Below, in pieces: positions 16,618-27,300 of a stretch of DNA of 55,547 bases. The stretch covers positions 1 to 55,547 of the forward strand of contig CAYJHQ010000021.1 in assembly GCA_964369775.1 (NCBI GenBank), read 5' to 3'. Source of the DNA: CAUPWF01 sp964369775 (GTDB taxonomy: Bacteria; Bacillota; Clostridia; Lachnospirales; Lachnospiraceae). Each line of letters begins with the position of its first letter. Positions within the stretch are counted from its first letter, which is position 1. The notes beneath the pieces were generated by a model that saw only the letters and a program-made list of their open reading frames with translations, did not search any database and was not told the DNA's origin. The position numbers and the translations under genes were made by a program.

Positions 16618-18540
16618 TCATTTTACTCGAAGGCTTAAGATTGTAATATCATCTGCTTGTTCTTCCTCTTTTACAAAAAAATCCACTAATTCAATCAGTC
16701 CCTCTGTCACTTTTTTTGAGTTTCTACTTTCACCTAACAATCCCTTTATAGCGGCTAAAAGTCTAACTTCTCCATAGAGTTCTTTTTGAGGATTCATGGC
16801 TTCTGTTATTCCGTCCGAATATAATAACACTTGGAATTCTCCACTTATATCAACCACAATTTCCCTGTAACAAGTTCCTGCGATTGGACCGAGAACAAAT
16901 CCAGGTTTTGAGTCTATAAACTCAACCTTTCCATTATTGTATAGTACAGGGGGGTTATGACCTGCATTTACATAGGTAAATGTATTTGTTTTTAAATCCA
17001 CTACTCCTACAAAAGCTGTCACAAACATCATGGTATCATTATTCAATGATAATTCCGTATTTAGCTGATTCATCATCTCTGATAATGACATACCAAAATT
17101 TGCTCGCATCAAACTTATCGCTCGCATCATAAATAATGCTGCGCTAACACCTTTCCCTGATACATCTGCAACAGCTATAAAATATCGACCTTGTCCGAGA
17201 GATATAAAATCATAAAAATCTCCGCCTACTTTGCGTGCTGGTATTAACTGTGCTGCGATATCTACTAATATATCTCCCTCTATCTTTGGTAGTAAGGATC
17301 TTTGGATTCCTGCTGCAGTCTCCATTTCAACTGCTACTCTCGCCTCTTCCTCTGCTTTCTTCTGTAATTCTTTCGTGTACTTCTCTATAGATTCTGTCAT
17401 TTCATTAACTGAGACTACCAGTTCATCCACTTCATTGTAAACGGGTTTTGCTTCTAGTCTTTTCTGCGTATTTTCCGGGTTTTTCACAAAACTCTTCGCA
17501 TAATCTGAAACTTGTTTTATTGGAACTGTTATTAATTTTTCAACAAAATATATGGTTCCTGCCATAATAATCACTGCGACGGTAGATGTTCTAGCCGTGA
17601 TAAACAACGCCCTAATAAGATCACTTTTCTCAAAATACCCTGCATTTGCAATTGTTTCTCCTATATCCCTCATATGGAGTACCACTAGGATTAAAATCAA
17701 AATCGAAGCACCTGTGAGTACTTGTTTTTGCACCCCAAAAACCAATTTTAATGTTATCTTTTCCTCATTCACCTCGCCTCCTCTGTTAATCGGAAGTACT
17801 AGTAAACACAAAACCACAACCACTACTGTATAAAACAAGTAATTTATCACACTAAATTCTTCATGCCCAATGCTTAAAGCTGCACTACAAAGAATTATAC
17901 ATAGAATAAGCAATGACCCGATTAGAATATAGTCTATAATGTACCTCTTTTCCCTAGCTCTAGTCGCGTACTTTCTCTGCGGGATTAAAGGTGTAATTTT
18001 ACAGTATCCTGTCAAAATCTGAAACATCAAAATTCCAATATATAATGACGTGCTATAAAACTGTAATGCTGAATAAAGAAATTCATCTCTTACCGAGTAA
18101 TAATCTATAATCTCAACTCCACGAACATAATTCTCAAAGATATTTAAAGTTGCTACACTGATTGCAGTAATCAGCGCAATCAATAAATACTTAAACAACG
18201 TGCTAGCCGATTCTAGATAAGCTGGTCTCCCATCCCTTGGGCAAAATATTGTGTGCCAAAGCTTATAGGGCAAAAAAGCCATTACAAAAGAAATCGTCCC
18301 ACTAATAATACATACAGCTATATTGCTTTCACCAATGTTTAAAAGAATCCCTCCTACTGCACTTGCCAATGCTGCAATTGGTCCAAATATTAACCCTGCT
18401 GCCATAGGTACCCAACCTCCAAAGTTAATTCCATACTCAGCTCCCACTGCAAAGGTATTCAACGAAATCAGCGAAAGAAGATAGTAGCTTCCTGCAATTA
18501 TAATTAAAATTATTATTTTTTTTACTATCTTATTCTCCAT
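16618..18540 (-). CDS. Membrane-bound SpoIIE/RsbU-type PP2C serine phosphatase
   Basis: A 640-aa phosphatase of the PPM/SpoIIE group, which in partner-switching systems dephosphorylates a STAS anti-anti-sigma factor. The N-terminal 190 residues contain about six helices reminiscent of an ECF-type substrate-binding membrane fold. Further helices reach to about residue 330. A HAMP-like linker (about 335-390) and a coiled coil precede the phosphatase domain (about 415-640), which has FYDFISLGQGRYFIAVADV, VSGKGVSAALFMMRA and YSDGITEA with the metal-binding Asp residues. It is read divergently from an RsbW-like kinase and STAS gene, its obvious partners. It has the domain layout of neither SpoIIE proper (10-helix N-terminus) nor soluble RsbU, so the sensed signal is unknown. 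Confidence 0.9.
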   Translation of the reverse strand: MENKIVKKIIILIIIAGSYYLLSLISLNTFAVGAEYGINFGGWVPMAAGLIFGPIAALASAVGGILLNIGESNIAVCIISGTISFVMAFLPYKLWHTIFCPRDGRPAYLESASTLFKYLLIALITAISVATLNIFENYVRGVEIIDYYSVRDEFLYSALQFYSTSLYIGILMFQILTGYCKITPLIPQRKYATRAREKRYIIDYILIGSLLILCIILCSAALSIGHEEFSVINYLFYTVVVVVLCLLVLPINRGGEVNEEKITLKLVFGVQKQVLTGASILILILVVLHMRDIGETIANAGYFEKSDLIRALFITARTSTVAVIIMAGTIYFVEKLITVPIKQVSDYAKSFVKNPENTQKRLEAKPVYNEVDELVVSVNEMTESIEKYTKELQKKAEEEARVAVEMETAAGIQRSLLPKIEGDILVDIAAQLIPARKVGGDFYDFISLGQGRYFIAVADVSGKGVSAALFMMRAISLMRANFGMSLSEMMNQLNTELSLNNDTMMFVTAFVGVVDLKTNTFTYVNAGHNPPVLYNNGKVEFIDSKPGFVLGPIAGTCYREIVVDISGEFQVLLYSDGITEAMNPQKELYGEVRLLAAIKGLLGESRNSKKVTEGLIELVDFFVKEEEQADDITILSLRVK

Positions 18541-18649
18541 ATTGATTACTCCTGACCCTATTGCTCACTTCTATTTATTTCTCGCTTTTATATTGTACCA
18601 CACTTATTGTTGAATTGAAATTTACAGCATAAAATTTCTCTGCTTTCCA

Positions 18650-18678
18650 TTGACATAGGCGTACCCTTTTGATAGCAT
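18650..18678 (+). promoter_or_regulatory. Predicted promoter of the anti-sigma kinase/STAS pair
   Basis: A perfect TTGACA at 18650-18655 lies 17 nt before TAGCAT at 18673-18678, with the start codon 42 nt further on after AAGGGAGATTAGA. Confidence 0.5.
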
Positions 18679-18720
18679 TGCATTATAGATAGCATAAGTC
18701 TTTCTTGAAGGGAGATTAGA

Positions 18721-19152
18721 ATGAACACAGTAAAAAAAAGAGTAGATGTGCAGCTTTCTTCTGAAGTCCATTTATTAGAAAAAATTACAGGTCCCACTGA
18801 ATTATTTCTAGAAGAATCCAGTTTTTCACCCAAATCGATTATTCAAATACTGATTGCCATTGAAGAAATTTTTACTAACATCTGTAAATATGCCTATCCT
18901 AACTTACCTGGAAATGTGTGGTATTCTTTAAATGAGGTTCGCGCTGAAACAGGTACACTTATAGAGATTCAATTTATGGATGAAGGCCCTCCTTATAATC
19001 CAATTTTAACACCTTGTCCTGATATAACTGCTGATATTACTACTAGAAATGAAGGTGGACTTGGATTACATCTGATTAAAGGATTTGACATTGCCTTAAG
19101 CTACTACTATAGCGATAATAAAAATATTTTATTTATGAGAAAGGAAAAATGA
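18721..19152 (+). CDS. RsbW/SpoIIAB-like anti-sigma factor serine kinase
   Basis: A 143-aa GHKL ATPase of the RsbW type, predicted to bind a sigma factor or other partner and to phosphorylate a STAS antagonist. The Bergerat fold is complete: N box EEIFTNICKYAY, G1 box MDEGPPYNP and G2 box GGLGLHLIK. The STAS gene follows with a 4-nt ATGA overlap, indicating translational coupling and a matched pair. A membrane SpoIIE-type phosphatase is encoded divergently next door, completing a partner-switching set. No sigma factor gene is adjacent, so the regulated target is elsewhere or is not a sigma factor. Confidence 0.9.
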   Translation: MNTVKKRVDVQLSSEVHLLEKITGPTELFLEESSFSPKSIIQILIAIEEIFTNICKYAYPNLPGNVWYSLNEVRAETGTLIEIQFMDEGPPYNPILTPCPDITADITTRNEGGLGLHLIKGFDIALSYYYSDNKNILFMRKEK

Positions 19153-19451
19153 TGGATATCAATAAGAAAATAAACAACGACTTGCTAACAGTGACCTTAA
19201 TCGGGCGATTAGATACAAATACTGCTCCAATGCTTCAAGAAGAGATGAAGGAAGAAATTTCTACACACAAAAATATTCTTCTAGATTTTTCTGAAGTTGA
19301 CTATATCTCTAGTGCTGGTTTAAGAACACTTCTCTTCTTGCACAAAAATATTCAAGAGAGCGGAGGGGCTTTTTCGCTTTCAAACTGTAATGAAATTGTG
19401 TTAGATGTGTTCAAAATGACAGGATTTGACACTATGCTAAATATCAAATAA
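19149..19451 (+). CDS. STAS-domain anti-sigma factor antagonist
   Basis: A 100-aa single STAS domain protein like SpoIIAA/RsbV. The conserved segment VDYISSAGLRTL holds the serine expected to be phosphorylated by the kinase encoded just upstream and dephosphorylated by the SpoIIE-type phosphatase. The start overlaps the kinase stop (ATGA); a second ATG one codon later is also possible. A strong terminator follows directly. Confidence 0.93.
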   Translation: MMDINKKINNDLLTVTLIGRLDTNTAPMLQEEMKEEISTHKNILLDFSEVDYISSAGLRTLLFLHKNIQESGGAFSLSNCNEIVLDVFKMTGFDTMLNIK

Positions 19452-19466
19452 CGCTAATAACAATGA

Positions 19467-19520
19467 CACCCCCGATTCCTCTTGGTATTTCTGAAGAATC
19501 GGGGGTGCTTGCATTTTTTT
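19467..19520 (+). terminator. Strong intrinsic terminator after the STAS gene
   Basis: CACCCCCGATTC pairs perfectly over 12 bp with GAATCGGGGGTG. A run of seven or more T follows after CTTGCA. It lies between two convergent units. Confidence 0.85.
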
Positions 19521-19602
19521 ATATCACTCACTATAATGGTTACGTTTACAAAGAGCATAACAATTCCAGAAAAAATTATGTTGTACAAAAATGCTTATTT
19601 AT

Positions 19603-21363
19603 CTACATTTCAGAAAATTTTAGTCGAAAAATTGTAACATTGAATCCTAGTTGACCTATGTACTCAATCTTGGTTGCCATTCGCTTTAATACTTCAATTT
19701 CACTTACTGCTAATTCAGTTTCTTCTATTGGTGTTTCTGCCGTTATATCAAATGTCTTTCCATTATCTCTAAACTTTAGAACAATCCCTTCCTCTGATAT
19801 CATTAGAAAAACATCAATTATCGGATTTTTCTTTTCTTCTTTTGCTACATTAGCCACATTAACTACCATTTCTTCTACAGCAAGGCCGATTCTATTTGCA
19901 TTAATTGCCGTTGTACCATTTACAGCACAAAATTCAATAATTTCTTCTGATAGCTGAATCGCCTCTTGTTTGTTAGCATTTATACTGACCTCGATTGTAA
20001 CTCCATCAAATTTTTTTTCTTTAATCAAAAGCAGTCCCGTAACATTTTCCTTTTTCTTAACCTGCTTCCCTATAAGAATGATTACTAGACTTGTGCTCAA
20101 ACCAGAGATAGCATAACACATCCATATAATATCTGGATTGATATTTGATAAAATCACTGCTGCAATAGATACAAATACAAATCCATCTAATAATGGTATC
20201 GCAAGTGCAATTCCTTTCCTATCTGTCACATTATAAAAATTTTGTAATGTAGTATTAAATGCTTGAAACGGAAGATATAGCGCTAACATTCTAACAGCTG
20301 GAGACAATACCTCCAACGCTTCTTTTGAATCTAAGCCGAAACATTTCCCTATTGTTTCTGGTGTAGCTAAGAAAGCTATAACTAGACCTACCGCTGCTAT
20401 TATTAACACTTTACTGGCAGCAAGCACGCTCTTTCTTATACCATAATAATCTCGTTCTCCATACAATGATCCAGCAATTGGAAGTAATGCATCTGATGTT
20501 CCTCCTACAAAGATATTTGAAATCATTAGTAGGTTAACATATACCGTCATAACTGACATTCCAATAGGACCAATTGCTACTATTATAATACCATTTAGTA
20601 CAATCGCTCTTAAAAAAGACGCAACCTGTATCAACGCCTTTGGTAAGCCTGTCTTTATAATATCCACCAACACTGTAAAATCTCCTAGTTGAGGAAACTC
20701 CACATGGAATGTACGGGTTTTAGAGCGGAGATAGGGAATAACTACAATCCCTCCTAATGCATACCCAAGAGCTGTCGAAAGTCCTGCTCCCATGATTCCC
20801 GAGTCCAAATATTGAATAAGAATATAATCAAAAATCAGGTTGATTACGTTTGCTATCACAATTACAACTCCTGATATCTGAGGCTTTCCATCTTGTCTCA
20901 TAAACAATGCAAGTCCTGCTGAAAACATCAATGTAGGTCCTACAAACAATAGCGGTCTTAAATATTCCGCTGTCATACTCGCAAGGGCTTTATCTCCTGC
21001 TGCAAGAGCCAATGTTACAGGTTCCATAAAAATCAGAATTCCTAACAAGAACAAAAGCATTATGCCAATCCCACCAAACATAGTAACCGTAAATACTTGA
21101 TTCGCTTTCTTTTGATTCATTTGTCCTTTTGCTATTGCAGCTACAGACATTCCTCCAATTGCAAAGAGCATATAGATTGTATTAATGCAAAACACCACTG
21201 GTAATGAAAGACCAATTGCTGCAAGGGCATCATCTCCTAGTAGATTTCCCACAATAGCTCCATCTACTACTGCTGCCACTGACATCGCAAGGGATGTCAT
21301 AATTGTGGGAAAAAGATATTCACTAAATTTATTTTGGACAAGTGTCCCTGTTCTTTCTTTCAT
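19603..21363 (-). CDS. MATE-family exporter fused to an RsbW-like ATPase domain
   Basis: A two-part 586-aa protein. Residues about 10-440 form a multidrug and toxin extrusion transporter with roughly 12 helices (early motif AAVVDGAIVGNLLGDDALAA). Residues about 448-586 resemble the GHKL fold of anti-sigma kinases: N box GLAVEEMVVNVANVA near 494 and G1 box FRDNGKTFD near 528. The glycine-rich G2 box is missing, reading SEIEVLKRMA instead, so ATP binding or kinase activity may be weakened. The start is placed 7 nt after the NRPS stop, at the ATG preceded by AGTAGGTTTGAA; ATGs further upstream would overlap the NRPS. It is the second gene of the NRPS operon and the likely exporter of its product. 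The fusion implies direct coupling between transport and partner switching, which is inference. Confidence 0.88.
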   Translation of the reverse strand: MKERTGTLVQNKFSEYLFPTIMTSLAMSVAAVVDGAIVGNLLGDDALAAIGLSLPVVFCINTIYMLFAIGGMSVAAIAKGQMNQKKANQVFTVTMFGGIGIMLLFLLGILIFMEPVTLALAAGDKALASMTAEYLRPLLFVGPTLMFSAGLALFMRQDGKPQISGVVIVIANVINLIFDYILIQYLDSGIMGAGLSTALGYALGGIVVIPYLRSKTRTFHVEFPQLGDFTVLVDIIKTGLPKALIQVASFLRAIVLNGIIIVAIGPIGMSVMTVYVNLLMISNIFVGGTSDALLPIAGSLYGERDYYGIRKSVLAASKVLIIAAVGLVIAFLATPETIGKCFGLDSKEALEVLSPAVRMLALYLPFQAFNTTLQNFYNVTDRKGIALAIPLLDGFVFVSIAAVILSNINPDIIWMCYAISGLSTSLVIILIGKQVKKKENVTGLLLIKEKKFDGVTIEVSINANKQEAIQLSEEIIEFCAVNGTTAINANRIGLAVEEMVVNVANVAKEEKKNPIIDVFLMISEEGIVLKFRDNGKTFDITAETPIEETELAVSEIEVLKRMATKIEYIGQLGFNVTIFRLKFSEM

Positions 21364-21370
21364 TTCAAAC

Positions 21371-24300
21371 CTACTTTCTGTAATCTTCATCAAAAAATCC
21401 CAATTCAATCATAGCTTTAAAGAATTTTTTCATATATGACGGAGTTGTTATCGGCCATACAAACCCTTGTCTTAAAAGCGCTTGTGAAGTGAAATTGTTG
21501 ATACTCTTAATCTGAGCTACCCTTTTCCCATGCTCTTGATAAGCGATTAGCGAATTTAAGTGCTTTGCTTTTTCTTTGTCCAACATGGCCACTTTATATT
21601 CTTTGGTATACGCTTCTATTTCACTCGGCTTTATAGTCACTCCTTCTTCATTCAATGCTATAATAACATCTCCAATGAATACATCATGATCATTGTATGG
21701 ATGGAAAACTCTTGCTTCTTCTGGCGTTTTAGCCAGTGCCACTACTGCTTTTGCCGTACAATCTATCGGTGCAAATTCTGTCACTCCTCCCATATCTGCA
21801 TAAGGTACCTGCCCTATGATGCTATATGCCTTTAGCCGACTTAAAAAATTGTTGGTATTAAAGTTTGCTTGAAATTCACCATCTTCTTCTCTTGCCATCA
21901 AATTACCAACTCTCATAATTTTACAGCTCAACCCTTTTGTCGCAGCTTCTAGAGTATACCTTTCCGCCAAGAACTTACTATTTACATACTTATTAGATAA
22001 ATCTTGACCAAAATACAACTCTTGTTCACTCAATTTTCGCTTCTCTAATTCTAGATTATCTATGCTCATTCCACCAATACTAGTAGTTGAGACCTGAATA
22101 AATGTGCATCCCTTTTCTAAACAAAAATCTACACAATGGGAAGCCCCTTTCACATTAACATCTTCTATGTCCGTACCTGTAGAAAAATGCTTTACATTTG
22201 CAGCACAATTAAAGAATGTGTCTATCGGAAGTCCTTTTAGTTGTTCAAACATTTCCTGCTTCGTAATATCTCCATCAATAACTACAATTCTTCTTGAAAA
22301 TAGTGCTTCATAGCTTTGCGAAAAATAATACACCAGCATTGACTTTAACCTAGATTCCGCCGAGATTTTTCCTCCCCGAACAACACAATATGCAATTCCT
22401 TTTTCATTATCTAGAAATTCTTTCAATACATGCACGCCTAAGAACCCTGTTGTACCTGTAATGCAAATATTTCCAAGCTCTCGATATTCACCACTTCTCA
22501 CCGCTTCTAGCGTATTTTGCCCAAGAAGTAAGTTTATCTGGCTATAATCATACTCTTGAATTCCCTTTGAATTATCTTCTACTTCACGCTCCCCTATATT
22601 TGCTAGCTCTCTAGGGGTTGGATTTGCGAATACATCCCCATAATTCAGCTCGAATCCTGCTTTTCCTGCATCAATGGTAACTTGAGTTACTAAAAGTGAT
22701 GTTCCGCCTAGATCAAAGAAGTTATCCATCGCCCCTATTTTTTCCAACTGTAATATATTGGAAAAAATATCACAATAAGCCTGCTCTTCCTTAGTCTCTG
22801 GCTTCACATACTCGCCTTGATCCATAAGCTTTGCATCTGGCAATACTTTCCTATCGATTTTTCCATTTGGTGTCATCGGCATATCCTCTAATTGAAGATA
22901 TGCTGTAGGAACCATGTAAAGAGTCAATGATTTTAATAACTCTTCTCTTAATTTTTCTGGTGCTATTTCTTGTGTTGCTGTATAGTAAGCGCATAAATGT
23001 TCCGCTCTATTGATTTTTCGTACCACTACTACAGCCGATTTAATCTCTTCAATCTCTCCTAAGGTTTTTTCAATCTCTCCTAACTCAATTCGAAGCCCTC
23101 TAAGCTTAATCTGTCCATCATTTCTTCCAAGTATTTTGATTTCTCCATCTTCTGTAAATTTCGCCAAATCTCCAGAGCGATAATATCTACTTCCCTTGTA
23201 CATAACAAACCTTTCAGCAGTCATAGCCTCATTTCCAAAATAACCTCGTGATACACCAAGCCCTCCTATCCAAAGCTCTCCTGTCACTCCAATCGGAAGT
23301 GGGTTTCCATGTATATCCATCACTTCTTCTGCCACATTATGAAGCGGTGCTCCTATCGTGATATCATCACTTTCTAATACCTTTCCATTACTTGAAACAG
23401 TAATCTCTGTTGGTCCATACGTATTAATTAATTTAGCTCTCGTTATTTTCCTCAACTTATTGTATAAAGCTGCTGGATACGCTTCACCACCTGCCATGAT
23501 TACTTTACACCTTGATAGTGCTTCTCTAATCTCTGGAAGTTCCATATATTGTAGCATTCTTGATGGGGTTGCATTAAAAGCTGTTCCCTTTTCCTTTTCA
23601 AATAGTTTTGCAAGAGCAATTGGGTCTTTCGCCTCATAATCATTCGCAAGTATCAGTGTCAATCCATTCATCAAACTAGTAAATGCCTCTTTTAGGAACA
23701 TATCAAAGCTTACAGTTGTAACCGAAATCATATTACAGTTCCCTTCTATCAAAGCTTTCACATGTATGTTTCTTTCCTCATCTACAATATAATTAATAAT
23801 ACCTCCATGCGTCAACATTACGCCTTTTGGCTTCCCTGTAGACCCTGATGTGTAAATAATATAGCAAAGATTATCTGTATTGATATTTATTTGCGGATTA
23901 TTGTCATTGCTATTTTTTAATAGTTCATGAATATCTATGCCATTTTCAAATTCCCTAGTTCCATCTGTAATGATATATTTTGCTCCGCTATCTTCTAGCA
24001 CATGTCCAATTCTATCCTCTGGATAATCCGGATCTACAGGTATATATGCACATCCAGCCTTCATAATCCCTAGCATACTGATGATAATATTACTCGTTCT
24101 TGGAAGGATAAATGCAATCCTATCTTCCGTGTTCACACCTAGTTTCAACAACTGATTCGCTACTCGATTCGCTTTTTTATTCAGTTCTTCGAATGTTAAC
24201 CGCTCTCCATTATTAACAAGTGCTACTTTATCGCCTTTCTCTTTAGCCCATTTTTCATAAATATAGTGTAGTGCTACTTCTTCTGATAGATGAATCTCAT

Positions 24301-27300
24301 GATTAAATTGAGCGATACTCTCTTCTTGCTTCTTTGTCATCACAGATAATTCGGTAATAGATTTTCCTTGTTTCTCTACTAATTTTTTTGCCACCGCTCC
24401 TATTGAATCAGCCAATGATTGCATTAATCCTTTTGAAAACTTAAGGCAATCGTATTCAACCTCTACATAATAATTCTCTTCATCTTCGTGTATGCTAATA
24501 TAAATTGGAAACTTCACATCACTAAAACCAATTGCTTTTGCCTTTACGTCTACTCCTTCAAGGGTATAATTGGAAATCACACCACCTTGATAAGCGTATA
24601 AAATTTGGGCGCTAAAATTGTAGTTAGAAGATACCTTCACATATGAATATCCTTGATGCTTCAAAGTGTCTTCCATCTCTCTTTGAACCGATTCTAAATA
24701 CTCCTTGCAGCTAGTATTTTGAGTTTTTACTTTTATTGGCAGCGTCTTAACAAGCATACCAAAATTGTCTTGTACTTCTATCCCATCTCTCCCATTTGTG
24801 ATAGTTGCTAGTCTCACATCATCTGTGGATGCAAATCTTCCAATCACCATTGCCGATGCTCCCAAGAACAAGTTGGAAGGTCGAATGGACGTCTTACTTA
24901 TGTCTATTAGATGTTCCTTCTTAACAACACTTCTTAAAATCTTAGGTGTTGCTGTTCCTACTATATCTTTGTCGGTTGGTATAGCTGTTGCACCTTCGCA
25001 ATCATAAAATCTTTCTCTAAAAAACTCCTCTGCCTCTGTATACTCTACCGATTGTTTAAATGCCTCTTCCTTTAAAGCAAAATCAAAACTGGTAAATTTT
25101 TCTTCTTTTATTGCCTCTCCTTCGTAAGATAAGATGACATCTTTCAAAAAAATATCCAAAGACCCACCATCAAATATGATATGGTGCGCATCAAAGAGTA
25201 CAATCACCTCATCTTCTAACTTACAGATTTCTCCACGAAACAAAGGTCCCTCAAAAAGATTAAACGGTTGGATGAAATTCTCTCTTTTCTTTTCAAATTC
25301 TTTTCTTTGATACTCTTTAATAGGAATATCAAAGGTTCTATCTAATCTCGGTAATTGCATCGGTTCTCTATTTTTCATCACTAAATTTGTTAATATATAA
25401 CTATGAGCACCTATCACATTTACAATACTGTCTTTTAATTTTTTCACATCTATGTTTCTTGAAAACGAAATTTCTAACGGTATGTTATATGCTAAAGATT
25501 CCGGCTCCTTAGAGCACGCAAAATATACCCCTAATTGATTCTCTGTTAGGGGATACACTTCTCTTTTTTCATAAATAACAGCCTCATAATCATCTGATTG
25601 AATCAAAAACCGTCCGATTTTTTGAATCGTTTTCTTCTCCATCAAATCCAAAGTAGAAAGCTTTTTCCCTGTCACCTCTGAAATAAGAGCTGCTGCTTTT
25701 ATTGCAGACAATGAATTAAGTCCTGCATACATCAAGTCTGTCGTAATTCCAAATGTACTCGTTCCCAGTATCGCACCTACAACCTGATGTAATTTTTCTT
25801 CCAATTCATTTGATGGTGGAATAATCTCTTCTTCTTGCACTATGATTTCTGGTAACTCTTTTCTGTTTACTTTTCCATTTTGATTAAGTGGAATCTTATC
25901 AATCTGCATGGTTCCAGACGGCACCATATAGGATGGAAGTTTTTCTTCAATAAAACTATTCAGCTCCTCTATTGATACAGTTTCATCTGCTACCAAATAA
26001 GCTACAACCCTCTTACCACCTGCTGGATTATCCACTGCGATTACTGTCGCATCCGTAACGCCTTCAAACTCACGAATTCTACCTTCAATCTCTGTAAGCT
26101 CAATTCGAAATCCTCTGATTTTTACTTGAAAATCTCTCCTTCCAACAAAATCAATATCTCCAGAAGGCAAGAATCTCACCACATCTCCACTCTTGTACAT
26201 TCTGCTATAATCTGGATTGTCAGTATACGGATTTGAAACAAATTTTTCTGCTGTCAAATCAGGTCTATTCAAATATCCTTTTGCTACTTGGCGACCGGAA
26301 ATGCAAAGTTCTCCCGCCACCCCTACCGGTGCTAATCTTCCATATTTGTCCACAACATAAACATTCGTATTATCTACTGGCTTTCCTATTGGCACTCGGT
26401 CATAAAGTTTATCCAAAAGATATCGATTACTTGCAATTGTACACTCTGTTGGCCCATACAGGTTATAAAAACTAAATCGTGGTGGCGCAATCGGCGTCAA
26501 TGTCTCTCCCCCTACCGAAAATGCTTTCAGCGTCTTTGGTTCTTTAATCTCTACAAATTGTCTTCCCAGTTGAGTTGTCATAAATGCGACCGTAATCCCA
26601 TTCTCTTCAACATAGTCTGCCATAGCTGTAATATCAAGTCTCATTTCTTCTGGGATAATATGCAAAGTCGCTCCACTAATTAAAGTAGGATACATATCCA
26701 TCATATTGGCATCAAAACCAAAGCTTGCGTAGGCTAACGTCTTCTCACCTACTCCAAGCCTGTATTCTCTTTTATAGAAATTAATAAAGTTTGCAATGTT
26801 TCGATTCGTTAACATGACCCCCTTAGGTTTCCCAGTTGTTCCCGAAGTATAGAGCAATATAAATAAATCGTCTTCTTTAGGACTTAATTCTAGTTTCTCT
26901 AGCTCTTCTTTTACATAATCCCCAGAGTCTAACTGCCCAATTACGGAAACATCTATAAATTTCCCACTATAATTTGACACTTTTTGAAATAAATCTGCAT
27001 GTCCTATTAATACATCAGCACCTGCATCTTGACACATATATTCCAGTCGATCAGTTGGATATTCCGGATCTAGAGGTAAGTATGCTACTCCAGCCTTCAT
27101 TGCAGCTATTGTACAGATTGGAAACACAATGCTTCTATGCACCATAATTCCCACAACAGAACCCATACCATTTTCTCTTTCCTTCGCTAGATAAAGCGCT
27201 AAGGAATCCGTTGACTCATCTAGTTCTTTGTATGTCATCCTCTCACCACCAAACACAATGGCTACTTCTGAAGGAGTTTTTTTAACCTGCTCTCTAAAAA

